Positions 1 to 12,329 of a stretch of DNA of 64,000 nt are shown one piece after another. The notes below the pieces were generated by a model, which ran no database searches, was not told the origin of the DNA, and was given only the letters and a program-made list of their open reading frames with translations. Made by a program: the position numbers and the translations under genes. How positions within the stretch are numbered: position 1 is the first letter of the stretch; each line of letters begins with the position of its first letter. Source of the stretch: Globodera rostochiensis (taxonomy: Eukaryota; Nematoda; Chromadorea; Rhabditida; Heteroderidae); the NCBI GenBank assembly GCA_018350325.1, contig JAEVLN010000006.1, forward strand, positions 1,635,193 to 1,699,192. Reading direction: 5' to 3'.

Positions 1-2362
1 TCCCGGAGGGCCTAATAATACTAATAGGTTCATCAGATGTAGGCAGTTTGGGAGGGTTTCGGTTTCGGATCAAAGGGTTTGGTAGGGTTTCAGTTTTCGA
101 GCCAAAGGGTTTGGGAGGGTTTCGGTTTTGGATCACGGGGACGGAAGAGGAAGGTAAGGGAGGGAGAGATAGAAAAAAAAAGGAAGAGAAAAGGTAGGGG
201 AGAGAGAGAGACAACGAGGACGGAAAGAGGAAAGTAAGGAGAGAGAGAGAAAGGAAAAGGAACAAGAGGAAAGTAGGGAGAGAGAGAGAAAGGGACGAGA
301 AAAGCAAGGGAGAGAGAAAGGTGGCTCAAAGGGGTTGAGAAGGTTTTGGAGAGAAAAAGAAGAGAAAAGGAGGAAAGAGAGAGAAAGGGGAGAGGAAAAT
401 ATAGACAACGGGGACGGAAGAGGAAAGTAGGGGAGAAAGAAAGGAAGAGGAACGGGAAGAGAGAGAAAGGGAAGAGGAAGGGAGGAGAGAGGTGGAAAAG
501 CAAGAGAAAGGGAAGAGGAAAGAAGAGAACACAGCGGGGACGGAAGAGGAAAGTAGGGAGAGAGAGAGAAAGGGAAAAAAGTTCCCAGGAGTTTTAGAAA
601 CAGGTTTTTCTTACTCCCGGAGGGCCTAATAATCAACCTGTACTAATAGGTTCATCAGATGTAGGCAGTTTGGGAGGGTTTCGGTTTCGGATCAAAGGGT
701 TTGGGAGGGTTTGGTTTTCTAGCCAAAGGGTTTCAGTTTCGGATCAAAGGGTTTAGGAGGGTTTCGGTTTTGGAAAAGGGGAAGAGGAAATAGAGAGACA
801 ACGGGGCCAGAAGAAGAAAGTAAGGGAGGGAGTGTGAAAGGGAAGAGGAAAGGAGAGGAGAGAGATAAAGGGGAAGAGGAAAGAAGAGAGAAAGTAGGGG
901 AGGGAGTGTGAAAGGGAAGAGGAAAGGAGAGGAGAGAGATAAAGGGGAAGAGGAAAGAAGAGAGAAAGTAGGGGAGGGAGTGTGAAAGGGAAGAGGAAAG
1001 GAGAGGAGAGAGATAAAGGGGAAGAGGAAAGAAGAGAGAAAGTAGGGGAGGGAGAGAAAGAAAGAAAAGGGAGAGAAAAGGAGGAGAGAGAGGAAGGGGA
1101 AGTGCAAAGAAGAGAGACAACGGGACGGAAGAGGAGGGTAGGGGAGAGAGAGAGAAAAGGAGTGAGAGAGAGAGAGAAAAGGGAAGAGGAAAGAAGAGAG
1201 ACAACGGGGACGAAAGAGGAAGGTAAGGGAGGGAGAGAAATAAAAAAGGAAGAGAAAAGGTAGGGGAGAGAGAGAAAAGGAAGAGAAAAGGAGGGAGAGG
1301 GAGAAAGGGGAAGAGGAAAGAGAGAGAGACAACTGGGCCAGAAGAAGAAAGTAAGGGAGGGAGTGTGAAAGGGAAGAGGAAAGGAGGGGAGAGAGAGAAA
1401 GAGGAAGAGGAAAGAAGAGAGTCAACGGGGACGGAAGAGGAAGGTAAGGGAGGGAGAGAGAGAAAAAAATGAAAAGAAAAGGTAGGGGCGAGAGAGAGAC
1501 AACAGGGATGGAAGAGGAAGGTAAGGGAGGGAGAGAGAGAAAAAAGGAAGAGGAAAGGTAGGGGAGAGAGAGAGAGAAAAGGAAGAAAAAAGGAGGGGAG
1601 AGGGAGAAAGGGGAAGAGGAAAGAGAGAGAGACAACGGGGCCAGAAGAAGAAAGTAAGGGAGGGAGCGTGAAAGGGAAGAGGAAAGGAGGGGAGAGAGGA
1701 AGATTAAGGGTTTCGGTTTGGGTCAAAGGGGTTGAGAGGGTTTTGGAGAGAAAAGAAGAGAAAAGGAGGAAAGAGAGAGAAAGGGGAGAGGAAAATATAG
1801 ACAACGGGGACGGAAGAGGAAGGTAGGGGAGATAGAGAGAAAGGGAAGAGGGAAAGGAGGTGAGAGAGAGAAAGGAAGAGAAAAGGAGGAGAGAGAGGAA
1901 GGGGAAGTGGAAAGAAGAGAGAAAACGGGGACGGAAGAAGAAAGTAAGGGAGGGAGCGTCAAAGGGAAGAGAAAAGGAGGAGAGAAAGGAAGGGGAAGAG
2001 GAAAGAAGAGAGACAACGGGACGGAAGAGGAGGGTAGGGGAAAGAAAGAGAAAAGGAGTGAGAGAGAGAGAAAAGGGAAGAGGAAAGAAGAGAGACAACG
2101 GGGGCGGAAGAGGAAGATAAGGAAGAGAGAGAGAAAAAAGGGAAGTGAAAAGGAAGGGAGAGAGAGAGAAAAGGGAAGAGGAAAAAAGAGAGACAAAGGG
2201 GACGTTAGAAGAAAGTATTGTAAATATATCTAGCCCACCTTTCACAGGACTAACAGTCCGAGTGTCGAATAGAGGTAATAGGGGTCGAGTGTCGGAAACA
2301 GCATAAAATGTGATACTGACCAAAGTATCACACACTTGACTACGACGGCGTCAGAAGGTAGG
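1..2362. repeat. Left arm of a giant inverted repeat, purine-rich
   Basis: The plus strand is almost pure A/G (GAGAGAGAAAGG-type) with short islands such as ACAACGGGGACGGAAGAGG. Read in reverse complement it matches 4870-7229 nearly base for base, with only scattered differences. The arm is cut by the window start, because the other arm's sequence continues past 7229 with the same composition. Long open frames on the minus strand are only Ser/Leu/Pro/Phe-rich translations of CT repeats, so I do not call genes. Confidence 0.93.
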
Positions 2363-2639
2363 ACGAGACTACGAGCAACTGAAGAAGCCCTAGCGTGACC
2401 CGGCTATGGGTCGTCAGACAGACTTCTTTCACTGCTTGCCACACTACTTGTTCCGCCATCACATGCTCTCTATTGATGGACAGAGTCCTCCGAAAAATAG
2501 TTGGAGCAATTTTTTAGACATCAACGCTAATTAGGACCTGAATTACCCGGAACTAGCACAGCCTCTGACTTTGAGTTGTGGTGAAAACAACTGTCACTCT
2601 TGTGTTAGCACCCTTACTAGAAAACATATAGTGTAAAAT

Positions 2640-2892
2640 AGAAGATAAAATTGATGCAAAATTAGTGTTTGGAAGATGTTGTTTTAAGGAAGAAAAATGC
2701 ATAATTAGTGAATAGAAGACACAATTTGTTATAAATTAGTCTGTTGTTATCGAATTAAGCTTTGGAAGCTGTCGTTTTAAGGAAGAAAAATGCATAATTA
2801 GTGAATAGAAGATACAATTGCAGAATTAAGGTTTAGAAGATGTCATTTTACAGCGGAAAACTGCATAATTAGTGAAAAGAAGACACAATTTG
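2640..2892. repeat. Three diverged tandem copies of an AT-rich unit
   Basis: The core ATGCATAATTAGTGAATAGA, followed by AGAYACAATT, recurs at about 2697, 2790 and 2860 with diverged flanks. Unit length varies from about 70 to 95 bp. Confidence 0.6.
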
Positions 2893-2920
2893 TAAAATTT
2901 TGAACAATTCTAAGCGTACG

Positions 2921-3205
2921 CGTGCATGTGCGGAAGGGGTGGGTGCGTGTGCGGAAGGGGTGGGTGCGTGTGTGCGGAAGGGGTGGGTGCGTGTGCGGAA
3001 GGGGTGGGTGCATGTGTGCGGAAGGGGCGGGTGCATGTGCTGAAGGGGTGCGCGCGTGTATGAAAAGGCTGCACGTGTGTATGAAAAGGCTGCACGTGTG
3101 TACAAAAGGCTGCACGTGTGTATGGAAGTAGTGCGCGCGTGTATTAAAGGGGTGCGCGCGTGTGTAAAAGGGGAGGTGTGCACGCGTATATGAAAGGAGT
3201 GCGAA
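2921..3205. repeat. GT-rich minisatellite of about 20-24 bp
   Basis: Repeated GTGTGCGGAAGGGGTGGGTGC units grade into GTGTATGAAAAGGCTGCAC variants and then GGGGTGCGCGCGTGT. Open frames on both strands are repeat translations (His/Pro/Thr or Cys/Gly) and were not called as genes. Confidence 0.8.
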
Positions 3206-3683
3206 AGTGTCTGAAACGTTGCATGCACCTCAATTATGAGAGCTGAAAATTTTTCTCCAACAATCTTTAGTTGCATACCATCAAAAAAAATGAGGAGGAT
3301 TGTGAACTAAAAATTACTCTCCAACACTCATCGTTCGTCACAGCTTCAAATTTCGCTGAATACTGGCAGTTTTCAGCCTTTTGCAAATTTCTCTAAGAAT
3401 TGTTGTTTTTTTCTCAGTCAAATGGAGAACGAGGATAAGCAATGGGAATTGAGCGTATAAGATTTAAGCTCAAACCCGAGGTCAGAATTTAAATGAAATT
3501 AAGGCGTACACGTAGGAAAAGAGTTCCTTTGGATTATTTAAAACCGATCATATCATGTACCAAAACCGGCTTGATGCGGTTTTACCACCGTATTTTTTTT
3601 AATTGTAAGGAAGAGAGTGATTCCGAAGGCTTAATGTGGGCGGTTAGAGATAATCGACTCATAAAGAAGAAGGTAATTGGCAA

Positions 3684-3760
3684 GCCCCGGTAGCTCAGTG
3701 GAGGAGTCACCCGGGGATTGGGGAAAGGTCGTGGGTTTGAGTCTCACAGGGGGGCTACCA
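3684..3760 (+). tRNA. tRNA-like sequence (probable pseudogene or tRNA-derived element)
   Basis: It has an A-box-like TAGCTCAGTGG, a B-box-like GGGTTTGAGTCTC and a T-arm that folds (GTGGG/CTCAC around a seven-base loop). GCCCC at the 5' end can pair with GGGGC near the 3' end, and ACCA follows. I could not fold a clean anticodon arm, and the lower acceptor stem mismatches. It is therefore more likely a degenerate tRNA or a tRNA-derived repeat head than a functional tRNA. Confidence 0.45.
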
Positions 3761-4474
3761 TTTTAACTGGTTTTCTGTATTACTATATTTAAAATGTTAT
3801 ATTTACTATTTTATGTCGGAGATATGTGAAAGCAGTTGATGTTGGCGAACATTATGCAACTGTCGTGTTTGAATCCTACAGAGGCTCACGGGTATGGTTT
3901 TCCAACCCTTCCATACAGTATGCACAACACTTTGCAAAATGTTGTGAAAGAGAAATAATACTTCCGGATTCCGGACTTTGAAAAATTCGGAATTAAGTTC
4001 TGAACTTTACAAAAAATTGGAGGATTTTTTTGACCAATTTGCTCTGTGGGGAAGGAATTTAGGAAAAAACTTTGCTCAAGCATGACAAGAAAATTTTTGT
4101 TAAGAAAATTGTTCAAAAACTGCTTCGCGAAGGGCGAAATAAAGTAAATTTTTAAGATTTCAAAACCGGAAACACGTACATTTCGGATCCTAATTCCGAA
4201 CATTTTTTTGTAGAGCAGGAATTAGACGTTGTTTTGCTTGTTGCTTGCAGCCTGCTGTGCACGACTTTGAAATCCAGCTCGCGCCCACGCGGACAACTTT
4301 TCGTTGAGACATCGTCAGCAAACATTTGGGATAGAGCTCTAACAAAGCTTTCGGATCGGTTGGCTTTGACTTGACATTGATCATGTTAAACTTTACCTTC
4401 GTCCAGACACCTCACAAAGAAGTTTACAGGATTTGCGTCTGAGCATCAGTGTTTGTAAGGATAGTATCAAACCC

Positions 4475-4865
4475 TCTTCCCGCCACAGTATCTTCAACCA
4501 ATTATTTGACGAGCGATGACCCGGGAACGGTTGCACAACAACAGCAGACCCTCTCCTCTTATTTGATATTATACCGCCAAAGAGGCCGATTAAAACCTTT
4601 TGTTTGCACAAAGATTAACCCGGAAGTCGTTGAATTTTTACTTCAACGAAATGAAAAGTCACACTATCTTCAACAGATTGTTTGACGAGAGATAACCCGG
4701 GAGCGGTTGCACAACAATGGTTGACCTCCTCCCCAATTAGAAGTTATACCGACAAAGAAGAATATTTAAAACCAGCACACCACCAGCAACCGTTAAGTTT
4801 ACCCATGGTTTAGCCCGGAATTCAGTGAATTTTTCCATCATAAAGTGTTAATTTTGCAAAATCTG
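4475..4865. repeat. Two diverged tandem copies of about 190 bp
   Basis: CAGTATCTTCAACCAATTAT, then TTTGACGAGCGATGACCCGGGA (about 4480-4530), recurs with changes at about 4665-4705. The second halves also correspond (AACCCGGAAGTCGTTGAATT versus AGCCCGGAATTCAGTGAATT). Confidence 0.65.
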
Positions 4866-4869
4866 ATAA

Positions 4870-7229
4870 CCTACCTTCTGACGCCGTCGTAGTCAAGTGT
4901 GTGATACTTTGGTCAGTATCACATTTTATGCTGTTTCCGACACTCGACCCCTATTACCTCTATTCGACACTCGGACTGTTAGTCCTGTGAAAGGTGGGCT
5001 AGATATATTTACAATACTTTCTTCTAACGTCCCCTTTGTCTCTCTTTTTTCCTCTTCCCTTTTCTCTCTCTCTCCCTTCCTTTTCACTTCCCTTTTTTCT
5101 CTCTCTCTTCCTTATCTTCCTCTTCCGCCCCCGTTGTCTCTCTTCTTTCCTCTTCCCTTTTCTCTCTCTCTCACTCCTTTTCTCTTTCTTTCCCCTACCC
5201 TCCTCTTCCGTCCCGTTGTCTCTCTTCTTTCCTCTTCCCCTTCCTTTCTCTCCTCCTTTTCTCTTCCCTTTGACGCTCCCTCCCTTACTTTCTTCTTCCG
5301 TCCCCGTTTTCTCTCTTCTTTCCACTTCCCCTTCCTCTCTCTCCTCCTTTTCTCTTCCTTTCTCTCTCTCACCTCCTTTCCCTCTTCCCTTTCTCTCTAT
5401 CTCCCCTACCTTCCTCTTCCGTCCCCGTTGTCTATATTTTCCTCTCCCCTTTCTCTCTCTTTCCTCCTTTTCTCTTCTTTTCTCTCCAAAACCCTCTCAA
5501 CCCCTTTGACCCAAACCGAAACCCTTAATCTTCCTCTCTCCCCTCCTTTCCTCTTCCCTTTCACGCTCCCTCCCTTACTTTCTTCTTCTGGCCCCGTTGT
5601 CTCTCTCTCTTTCCTCTTCCCCTTTCTCCCTCTCCCCTCCTTTTTTCTTCCTTTTCTCTCTCTCTCTCCCCTACCTTTCCTCTTCCTTTTTTCTCTCTCT
5701 CCCTCCCTTACCTTCCTCTTCCATCCCTGTTGTCTCTCTCTCACCCCTACCTTTTCTTTTCATTTTTTTTCTCTCTCTCCCTCCCTTACCTTCCTCTTCC
5801 GTCCCCGTTGACTCTCTTCTTTCCTCTTTCTCTCTCTCCCCTCCTTTCCTCTTCCCTTTCACACTCCCTCCCTTACTTTCTTCTTCTGGCCCAGTTGTCT
5901 CTCTCTCTTTCCTCTTCCCCTTTCTCCCTCTCCCTCCTTTTCTCTTCCTTTTCTCTCTCTCTCTCCCCTACCTTTTCTCTTCCTTTTTTATTTCTCTCCC
6001 TCCCTTACCTTCCTCTTTCGTCCCCGTTGTCTCTCTTCTTTCCTCTTCCCTTTTCTCTCTCTCTCTCACTCCTTTTCTCTCTCTCTCCCCTACCCTCCTC
6101 TTCCGTCCCGTTGTCTCTCTTCTTTGCACTTCCCCTTCCTCTCTCTCCTCCTTTTCTCTCCCTTTTCTTTCTTTCTCTCCCTCCCCTACTTTCTCTCTTC
6201 TTTCCTCTTCCCCTTTATCTCTCTCCTCTCCTTTCCTCTTCCCTTTCACACTCCCTCCCCTACTTTCTCTCTTCTTTCCTCTTCCCCTTTATCTCTCTCC
6301 TCTCCTTTCCTCTTCCCTTTCACACTCCCTCCCCTACTTTCTCTCTTCTTTCCTCTTCCCCTTTATCTCTCTCCTCTCCTTTCCTCTTCCCTTTCACACT
6401 CCCTCCCTTACTTTCTTCTTCTGGCCCCGTTGTCTCTCTATTTCCTCTTCCCCTTTTCCAAAACCGAAACCCTCCTAAACCCTTTGATCCGAAACTGAAA
6501 CCCTTTGGCTAGAAAACCAAACCCTCCCAAACCCTTTGATCCGAAACCGAAACCCTCCCAAACTGCCTACATCTGATGAACCTATTAGTACAGGTTGATT
6601 ATTAGGCCCTCCGGGAGTAAGAAAAACCTGTTTCTAAAACTCCTGGGAACTTTTTTCCCTTTCTCTCTCTCTCCCTACTTTCCTCTTCCGTCCCCGCTGT
6701 GTTCTCTTCTTTCCTCTTCCCTTTCTCTTGCTTTTCCACCTCTCTCCTCCCTTCCTCTTCCCTTTCTCTCTCTTCCCGTTCCTCTTCCTTTCTTTCTCCC
6801 CTACTTTCCTCTTCCGTCCCCGTTGTCTATATTTTCCTCTCCCCTTTCTCTCTCTTTCCTCCTTTTCTCTTCTTTTTCTCTCCAAAACCTTCTCAACCCC
6901 TTTGAGCCACCTTTCTCTCTCCCTTGCTTTTCTCGTCCCTTTCTCTCTCTCTCCCTACTTTCCTCTTGTTCCTTTTCCTTTCCCTCTCTCTCCTTACTTT
7001 CCTCTTTCCGTCCTCGTTGTCTCTCTCTCTCCCCTACCTTTTCTCTTCCTTTTTTTTCTATCTCTCCCTCCCTTACCTTCCTCTTCCGTCCCCGTGATCC
7101 AAAACCGAAACCCTCCCAAACCCTTTGGCTCGAAAACTGAAACCCTACCAAACCCTTTGATCCGAAACCGAAACCCTCCCAAACTGCCTACATCTGATGA
7201 ACCTATTAGTATTATTAGGCCCTCCGGGA
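4870..7229. repeat. Right arm of the giant inverted repeat, pyrimidine-rich
   Basis: Reverse complement of 1-2362. The inner boundary is shared as CCTACCTTCTGACGCC here and GGCGTCAGAAGGTAGG at 2347-2362. The outer matched boundary is GGCCCTCCGGGA at 7218-7229. Arm lengths differ by only about 2 bp, so the copies are young or being homogenised. Near the inner end are TTCGACACTCGGACTG-type motifs that reappear at 12330-12500. Confidence 0.93.
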
Positions 7230-9600
7230 GTAAGAAAAACCAAAACTCCTGGGAACTTTTTTCCCTTTCTCTCTCTCTCCCTACTTTCCTCTTCCGTCCC
7301 CGCTGTGTTCTCTTCTTTCCTCTTCCCTTTCTCTTGCTTTTCCACCTCTCTCCTCCCTTCCTCTTCCCTTTCTCTCTCTTCCCGTTCCTCTTCCTTTCTT
7401 TCTCCCCTACTTTCCTCTTCCGTCCCCGCTGTGTTCTCTTCTTTCCTCTTGCTTTCTCTTTCTCTCTCTCCCCTCCCTTACTTTCCTCATCCGTCCCCGT
7501 TGTCTCGCTTCTTTTCTATTCACCTTTCTCTCTCCCTTCCTTTTCTCTTCCTTTTCTCTCTCTCTCTCCTACTTTCCTCTTCTCGCCCCGTTGTCTCTCT
7601 TTTTTGTTCTTCCCTTTCTCTCTCTCCTTCTTTTTCTCTCCCCCCCCCTACTTTCCTTTACAGCCCCATTTGTCTCTCTTCTTTCCTCTCCCCTTTCTCC
7701 CTAACTCTTGCTTTTCTCGCTCTCTCCTCCTTTCCTCTTCCTTTCTCTCTCTTCCCTATTTTCCTCTTTCTTTCTTTCTCTCTCCCCTACTTTCCTCTTC
7801 CGTCCCCGTTGTCTATCTTTTTTCCTCTCCCCTTTCTCTCTCTTTCCTCCTTTTCTCTTCTTTTTCTCTCCAAAACCCTCTCAAACCCTTTGACCCAAAA
7901 CCGAAACCCTCCTAAACCTTTTGACCCAAAACCGAAACCCCCAAACCCTTTGGCTCAAAAACCGAACCCCTCCCAAAACCCTCAAAACCCTTTGGTTCGA
8001 AAACTGAAGCCCTCCCAAACCCTTTTATCCAAAACCGTCCCAAACCCTTTGGCTCGAAAACCAAAACCCTTCCAAACCCTTTAGCTCAAAAAACCGAAAC
8101 CCTCCCAACCCTTTTAGTAAACCGAAACTCTCACAAAACCCTTTGGTTCAAAAAAAACTGAAACCCTCTTCAATCAATTTTGTTGACCCATTCTGCCCAA
8201 TGGATGGGTGGAAGGAGGGGGTGGTCACCTCACGAGTGGACGGGGGTTGACACCAAAGTTTTTTTTTCTCTCTCTCCACTCCTTTCCTTTCTCCCTCTCC
8301 TACTTTTCTCGTCCCTTTCTCTCCCTTCCTACTTTCCTCTTCCGTACCCGCTGTGTTGTCTTCTTTCCTCTTCCCTTTCTCTCGCTCTCTCTCCCTTCCC
8401 ACTTTCCTCTTCCGTCCCCGTTGTCTCTCTTCTTTCCTGTTCCCCTTTCTCTCTCCCCTCCTTTTCTCTTACTTTTCTCTCTCTCCCCGACCTTTTCTCT
8501 TCCTTTTTTTCTCTCTCCCTCCCTTACCTTCTTCTTCAGGCCCCGTTGTCTCTCTTCTTTCCTCTTCCCCTTTATCTCTCCCCTTCTTTTCTCTTCCTTT
8601 TCACTCTCTCTCCCCTACTTTTCTCTTCTGGACCCGTTGTCTCTCTTCTTTCCTGTTCCCCTTTCTCTCTCCCCTACCTTTTCTCTTCCTTTTTTCTCTC
8701 TCTCCCTCCCTTACCTTCCTCTTCTGGCCCCGTTGTCTCTCTCTCCTCTCTCTCCTCCTTTTCTCTTCCTTTTCTCTCGCCTCCCCTACCTTCCTCTACC
8801 GTCTCCGTTGTCTCTCTTCTTTGTTCTTTCCTTCTCTCTCTCCCTTCCTTTTCTCTCTCTCTCCCCCACCTTTTCTCTTTCTTTTTTCTCTCTCTTCCTC
8901 CCTTACCTTCCTCTTCTGTCTACATTGTCTTTCGTCTTTCCTCTCCCTTTCTCCCTCTCTTGCTTTTCTCTCTCTCTCTCCTCCTTTCCTCTTCCCTTTC
9001 TCTCTCTACCCTATTTTCCTCTTCCTTTCTCTCTCTCTCCTCATTTTCCCTTCTTTTTCTCTTCAAAACCAAAACCCTCCCAAATCCTTTGGCTCAAAAA
9101 GAAACACTCCCCAAACCCTCCCAAACCGTTTGATTCAAAACCGAAACCCTCCTAAACCCTTTGATCCAAAACCGAAACCCTCCTAAACCCTTTGATCCAA
9201 AACCGAAACCCTACCAAACCCTTTGGCTCGAAAACCGAACCCTCCCAAACCCTTTGATCCAAAACCGAAACCCTTTAGCTCGAAAACCGAAACCCTCCCA
9301 AACCCTTTGATCCAAAACCGAAACCCTACCAAACCCTTTGGATCGAAAACCTAAACCCTCCCAAACCCTTTGGCTCGAAAACCGAAACCCTCCCAAACCC
9401 TTTGGCTCAAAAACCGAAATCCTCCTAAACCCTTTGATCCAAACCGAAACCCTTTGGCTCGAAAACCGAACCCTCCCAAAAACTTTTGGTTCAAAAACCG
9501 AAACCCTTTCCAAATCAATTTTGTTGACCCTTCTGCCCAATGGATGGATGGGTAGAATGAGGGGGTGAACGCCTAACGAGCAATCGGGGTGTACACCAAC
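7230..9600. repeat. CT-rich satellite with interspersed 31-bp AAACCCTTTGG repeats
   Basis: Continuation of the pyrimidine array beyond the matched arm. At 7875-8170 and 9065-9510 it changes to a 30-32 bp satellite of the form CCCAAACCCTTTGGCTCG, then AAAACCGAAACCCT. Each satellite block ends in the same unique tail (TTCTGCCCAATGGATGG at about 8190 and 9530), so a unit of about 1.35 kb has been duplicated. No gene is seen. Confidence 0.85.
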
Positions 9601-9779
9601 AACGGGGACGGAAGTGTAATAAGAATAATCCGACTTCCTTATTTTGCTTCAACATCAAAGGATTTTACCAATCGTCTCAAATTTAATCTGTAATGCAAAC
9701 ACTACCTATTTAGAAGTGAGTAAATATTGAGGAGTTCACACCTGCTCCGAGAGACGTAGGGGGTGAGGGTCGAAAATGG

Positions 9780-11301
9780 GAAGAGAGAGAAGTAAAGTGT
9801 GAGGGTTGAAGGGAAGAGGGAAGAAGAGAGACAGAGAGATAGAGGGAAGGGAAGGGGAAAGGAAGAGAGAGAGAGAGAAAGGGAGGGTGAGAAGTGACGG
9901 AGAGAGAGTGAAAGAGAAGGGAGAGATAAAAGGTAGAGAAAAAGAGGGGAGAGAGAGAAAGGGGAGAGGAGAGATAAAAGGTAGAGAGAGAGAGAGAGAG
10001 AGGGAAGGAGAGAGAAAGGGGAGAGGAGAGATAAAAGGTAGAGAGATAGAGGGAAGGGAAGGGGAAAGGAAGAGAGAGAGAGAGAGAGAGATAGAGGGAA
10101 AGGAAGGGGAAAGGAAGAGAGAGAGAGAGAAAGGGAGTGGTGAGAAGTGACGGAGAGAGAGTGAAAGAGAAGGGAGAGATAAAAGGTAGAGAAAAAGAGG
10201 GGAGAGAGAGAAAGGGGAGAGAGAGAGAGATAGGGAAGGAGAGAGAAAAAAGAGGGGAGAGAGATAGAGGGAAGGGAAGGGGAAAGGAAGAGAGATAGAG
10301 GGAAGGGAAGGGAGGGGTGAGAAGTGACGGAGAGAGAGTGAAAGAGAAGGGAGAGAAAAAGGTAGAGAGAGAGGAGGGGAGAGAGAGAGAGGGAAGGAGA
10401 GAGAAAAAGAGGGGAGAGAGTGAAAGGGGAGAGGAGAGATAAAAAGTAGAGAGAGAGAAAGGGAGGGGTGAGAAATGACGGAGAGAGAGTGAAAGAGAAG
10501 AGAGAGATAAAAGGTAGAGAGAGAGAGGGAAGGAGAGAGAAAAAGAGGGGAGAGAGATAAAGGGAAGGGAAGGGGAAAGGAAGAGAGAGAGAGAGAAAGG
10601 GAGAGGTGAGAAGTGACGGAGAGAGAGTGAAAGAGAAGGGAGAGATAAAAGGTAGAGAGAGAGAGAGAAAGGGAAGGAGAGAGAAAAAGAGGGGAGAGAG
10701 ATAAAGGGAAGGAAAGGGGAAAGGAAGAGAGAGAGAGAGAAAGGGAGGGGTGAGAAGTGACAGAGAGAGAGTGAAAGAGAAGGGAGAGATAAAAGGTAGA
10801 GAGAGAGAGAAAGGGAAGGAGAGAGAAAAAGAGGGGAGAGAGATAAAGGGAAGGAAAGGGGAAAGGAAGAGAGAGAGAGAGAAAGGGAGGGGTGAGAAGT
10901 GACGGAGAGAGAGTGAAAGAGAAGGGAGAGATAAAAGGTAGAGAGAGAGAGAAAGGGAAGGAGAGAGAAAAAGAGGGGAGAGAGATAAAGGGAAGGAAAG
11001 GGGAAAGGAAGAGAGAGAGAGAGAAAGGGAGGGGTGAGAAGTGACGGAGAGAGAGTGAAAGAGAAGGGAGAGATAAAAGGTAGAAAGAGAGAGAGAAAGG
11101 GAAGGAGAGAGAAAAAGAGGGGAGAGAGATAAAGGGAAGGGAAGGGGAAAGGAAGAGAGAGAGAGAAAGGGAGGGGTGAGAAGTGACGGAGAGAGAATGA
11201 AAGAGAAGGAAGAGATAAAAGGTAGAGAGAGAGAGGTGGGGAGAGAGAGAGAGGGAAGGAGAGAGAAAAAGAGGGGAGAGAGTGAAAGGGGAGAGGAGAG
11301 A

Positions 11302-11333
<32 letters not shown>

Positions 11334-11515
11334 GGAAGGAGAGAGAAAAAGAGGGGAGAGAGATAAAGGGAAGGGAAGGGGAAAGGAAGAGAGAGAGAGA
11401 AAGGGAGGGGTGAGAAGTGACGGAGAGAGAATGAAAGAGAAGGGAGAGATAAAAGGTAGAGAGAGAGAGGTGGGGAGAGATAAAGGGGAAGAGGAGAAGA
11501 AAGGAGGGAGAGAGA
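9780..11515. repeat. GA-rich satellite with a 140-148 bp higher-order period
   Basis: Almost pure A/G on the plus strand. The marker GTGAGAAGTGACGGAGAG recurs near 9887, 10140, 10317, 10457 (one base changed), 10605, 10749, 10891, 11033, 11177 and 11409. The spacing is 140-148 bp in the central copies. The long minus-strand open frame is a Ser/Leu/Pro repeat translation and is rejected as a gene. Confidence 0.9.
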
Positions 11516-11539
11516 AGTAACCTTCAGGGTTAAACCTTG

Positions 11540-12295
11540 AAACCCCCTATAACCCTGCGATGGGGAGGGATTTTCCCTGAAAGTCCGGTCCCTCGAAAAA
11601 CCCAAAAGGACAACGATGGGATGGGTTTCATTAGGTTCACGATGGGGACTTTGGACCGACCCCTGGAAAAAAAAACCCCAATAGGTCCGCGATGGGATGG
11701 GGTGGACAAATCAATGCTCACCCCACACCCAAACCCTTAGGTACAGCCCTGGACCCAAATAGGTCCACGATGGGATGGGGTTCACCCCAAACCCCTTAAA
11801 CCCTTTGGATCAAAAATCAATACCCTCCCAACCCCTTTGGTTCAAAGACCAAAGCCCTCCCAACAAAACCAGAACCCTCCCAAACCCTTTGATTCAAAAA
11901 CCAATTCAACAGGCTCACGATGAAACGGGAATAAACCCTTCAATAGGTCCGCGAGAGGACGGGACTCTTACTCCCGAACCCTTATCCCAGAGGGCTTAAC
12001 CCGAAACCCTTACCACAAACCCTTTGGTTCAAAAACCAATTCAACAGGTTCGCGATGAAATGGGAATAGACCCTTCACAGGTCAACGATGGGATCGGACC
12101 TCTAGAGTACGGGACTCAAAAGGTCCACGATGGGATAAGGGTTCACCCCCGAACCCTTATCCCAAACACTTTGGTTCAAAAACCAATTCAACAGGCTCAC
12201 GATGAAACGGGAATAAACCCTTCAATAGGTCCACGAGAGGACGGGACTCTATGGGACTCAATAGGCCCACGATGGGATGGGGTGCCCCACGAGGG
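11540..12295. repeat. Complex repeat built on AATAGGTCCACGATGGGATG
   Basis: The motif TAGGTCCRCGATGGGATGG recurs every 60-150 bp with variants (GAGAGGACGGGACTC). Blocks of the AAACCCTTTGGTTCAAAAAC type link it to the satellite at 7875-9510. The block at about 11885-11970 is repeated at 12165-12250. Confidence 0.75.
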
Positions 12296-12329
12296 GGGGG
12301 GGAGGTTCACTACTGACGACGCTCAGAAT

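Larger units (their letters stand above)
2363..4869. other. Spacer of the giant inverted repeat, no convincing gene
   Basis: About 2.5 kb of ordinary-complexity DNA between the arms. It holds two short tandem arrays, a tRNA-like segment and a diverged direct duplication (listed separately). A 66-residue basic open frame at 3493-3693 ends next to the tRNA-like segment. It has no recognisable domain and I do not call it. Confidence 0.6.

Noticed and set aside
719..2335. 538-codon Ser/Leu/Pro/Phe-rich open frame (and its mirror at 4897-5811)
   Set aside because: It is a translation of CT-rich satellite inside both arms of the inverted repeat. There is no codon structure, and overlapping frames are equally open.
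2921..3276. Cys/Gly- or His/Pro-rich open frames near 2.9-3.3 kb
   Set aside because: Both strands are open because of the GT-rich minisatellite. No signal, splice site or conserved pattern.
7875..9510. AAACCCT-rich blocks as a telomere
   Set aside because: The unit is a 30-32 bp satellite containing AAACCCTTTGG, not a simple telomere repeat, and nematode telomeres are TTAGGC.
9710..11605. 631-codon minus-strand open frame
   Set aside because: Translation of the GA satellite. Composition and the 143-bp repeat explain the absence of stops.
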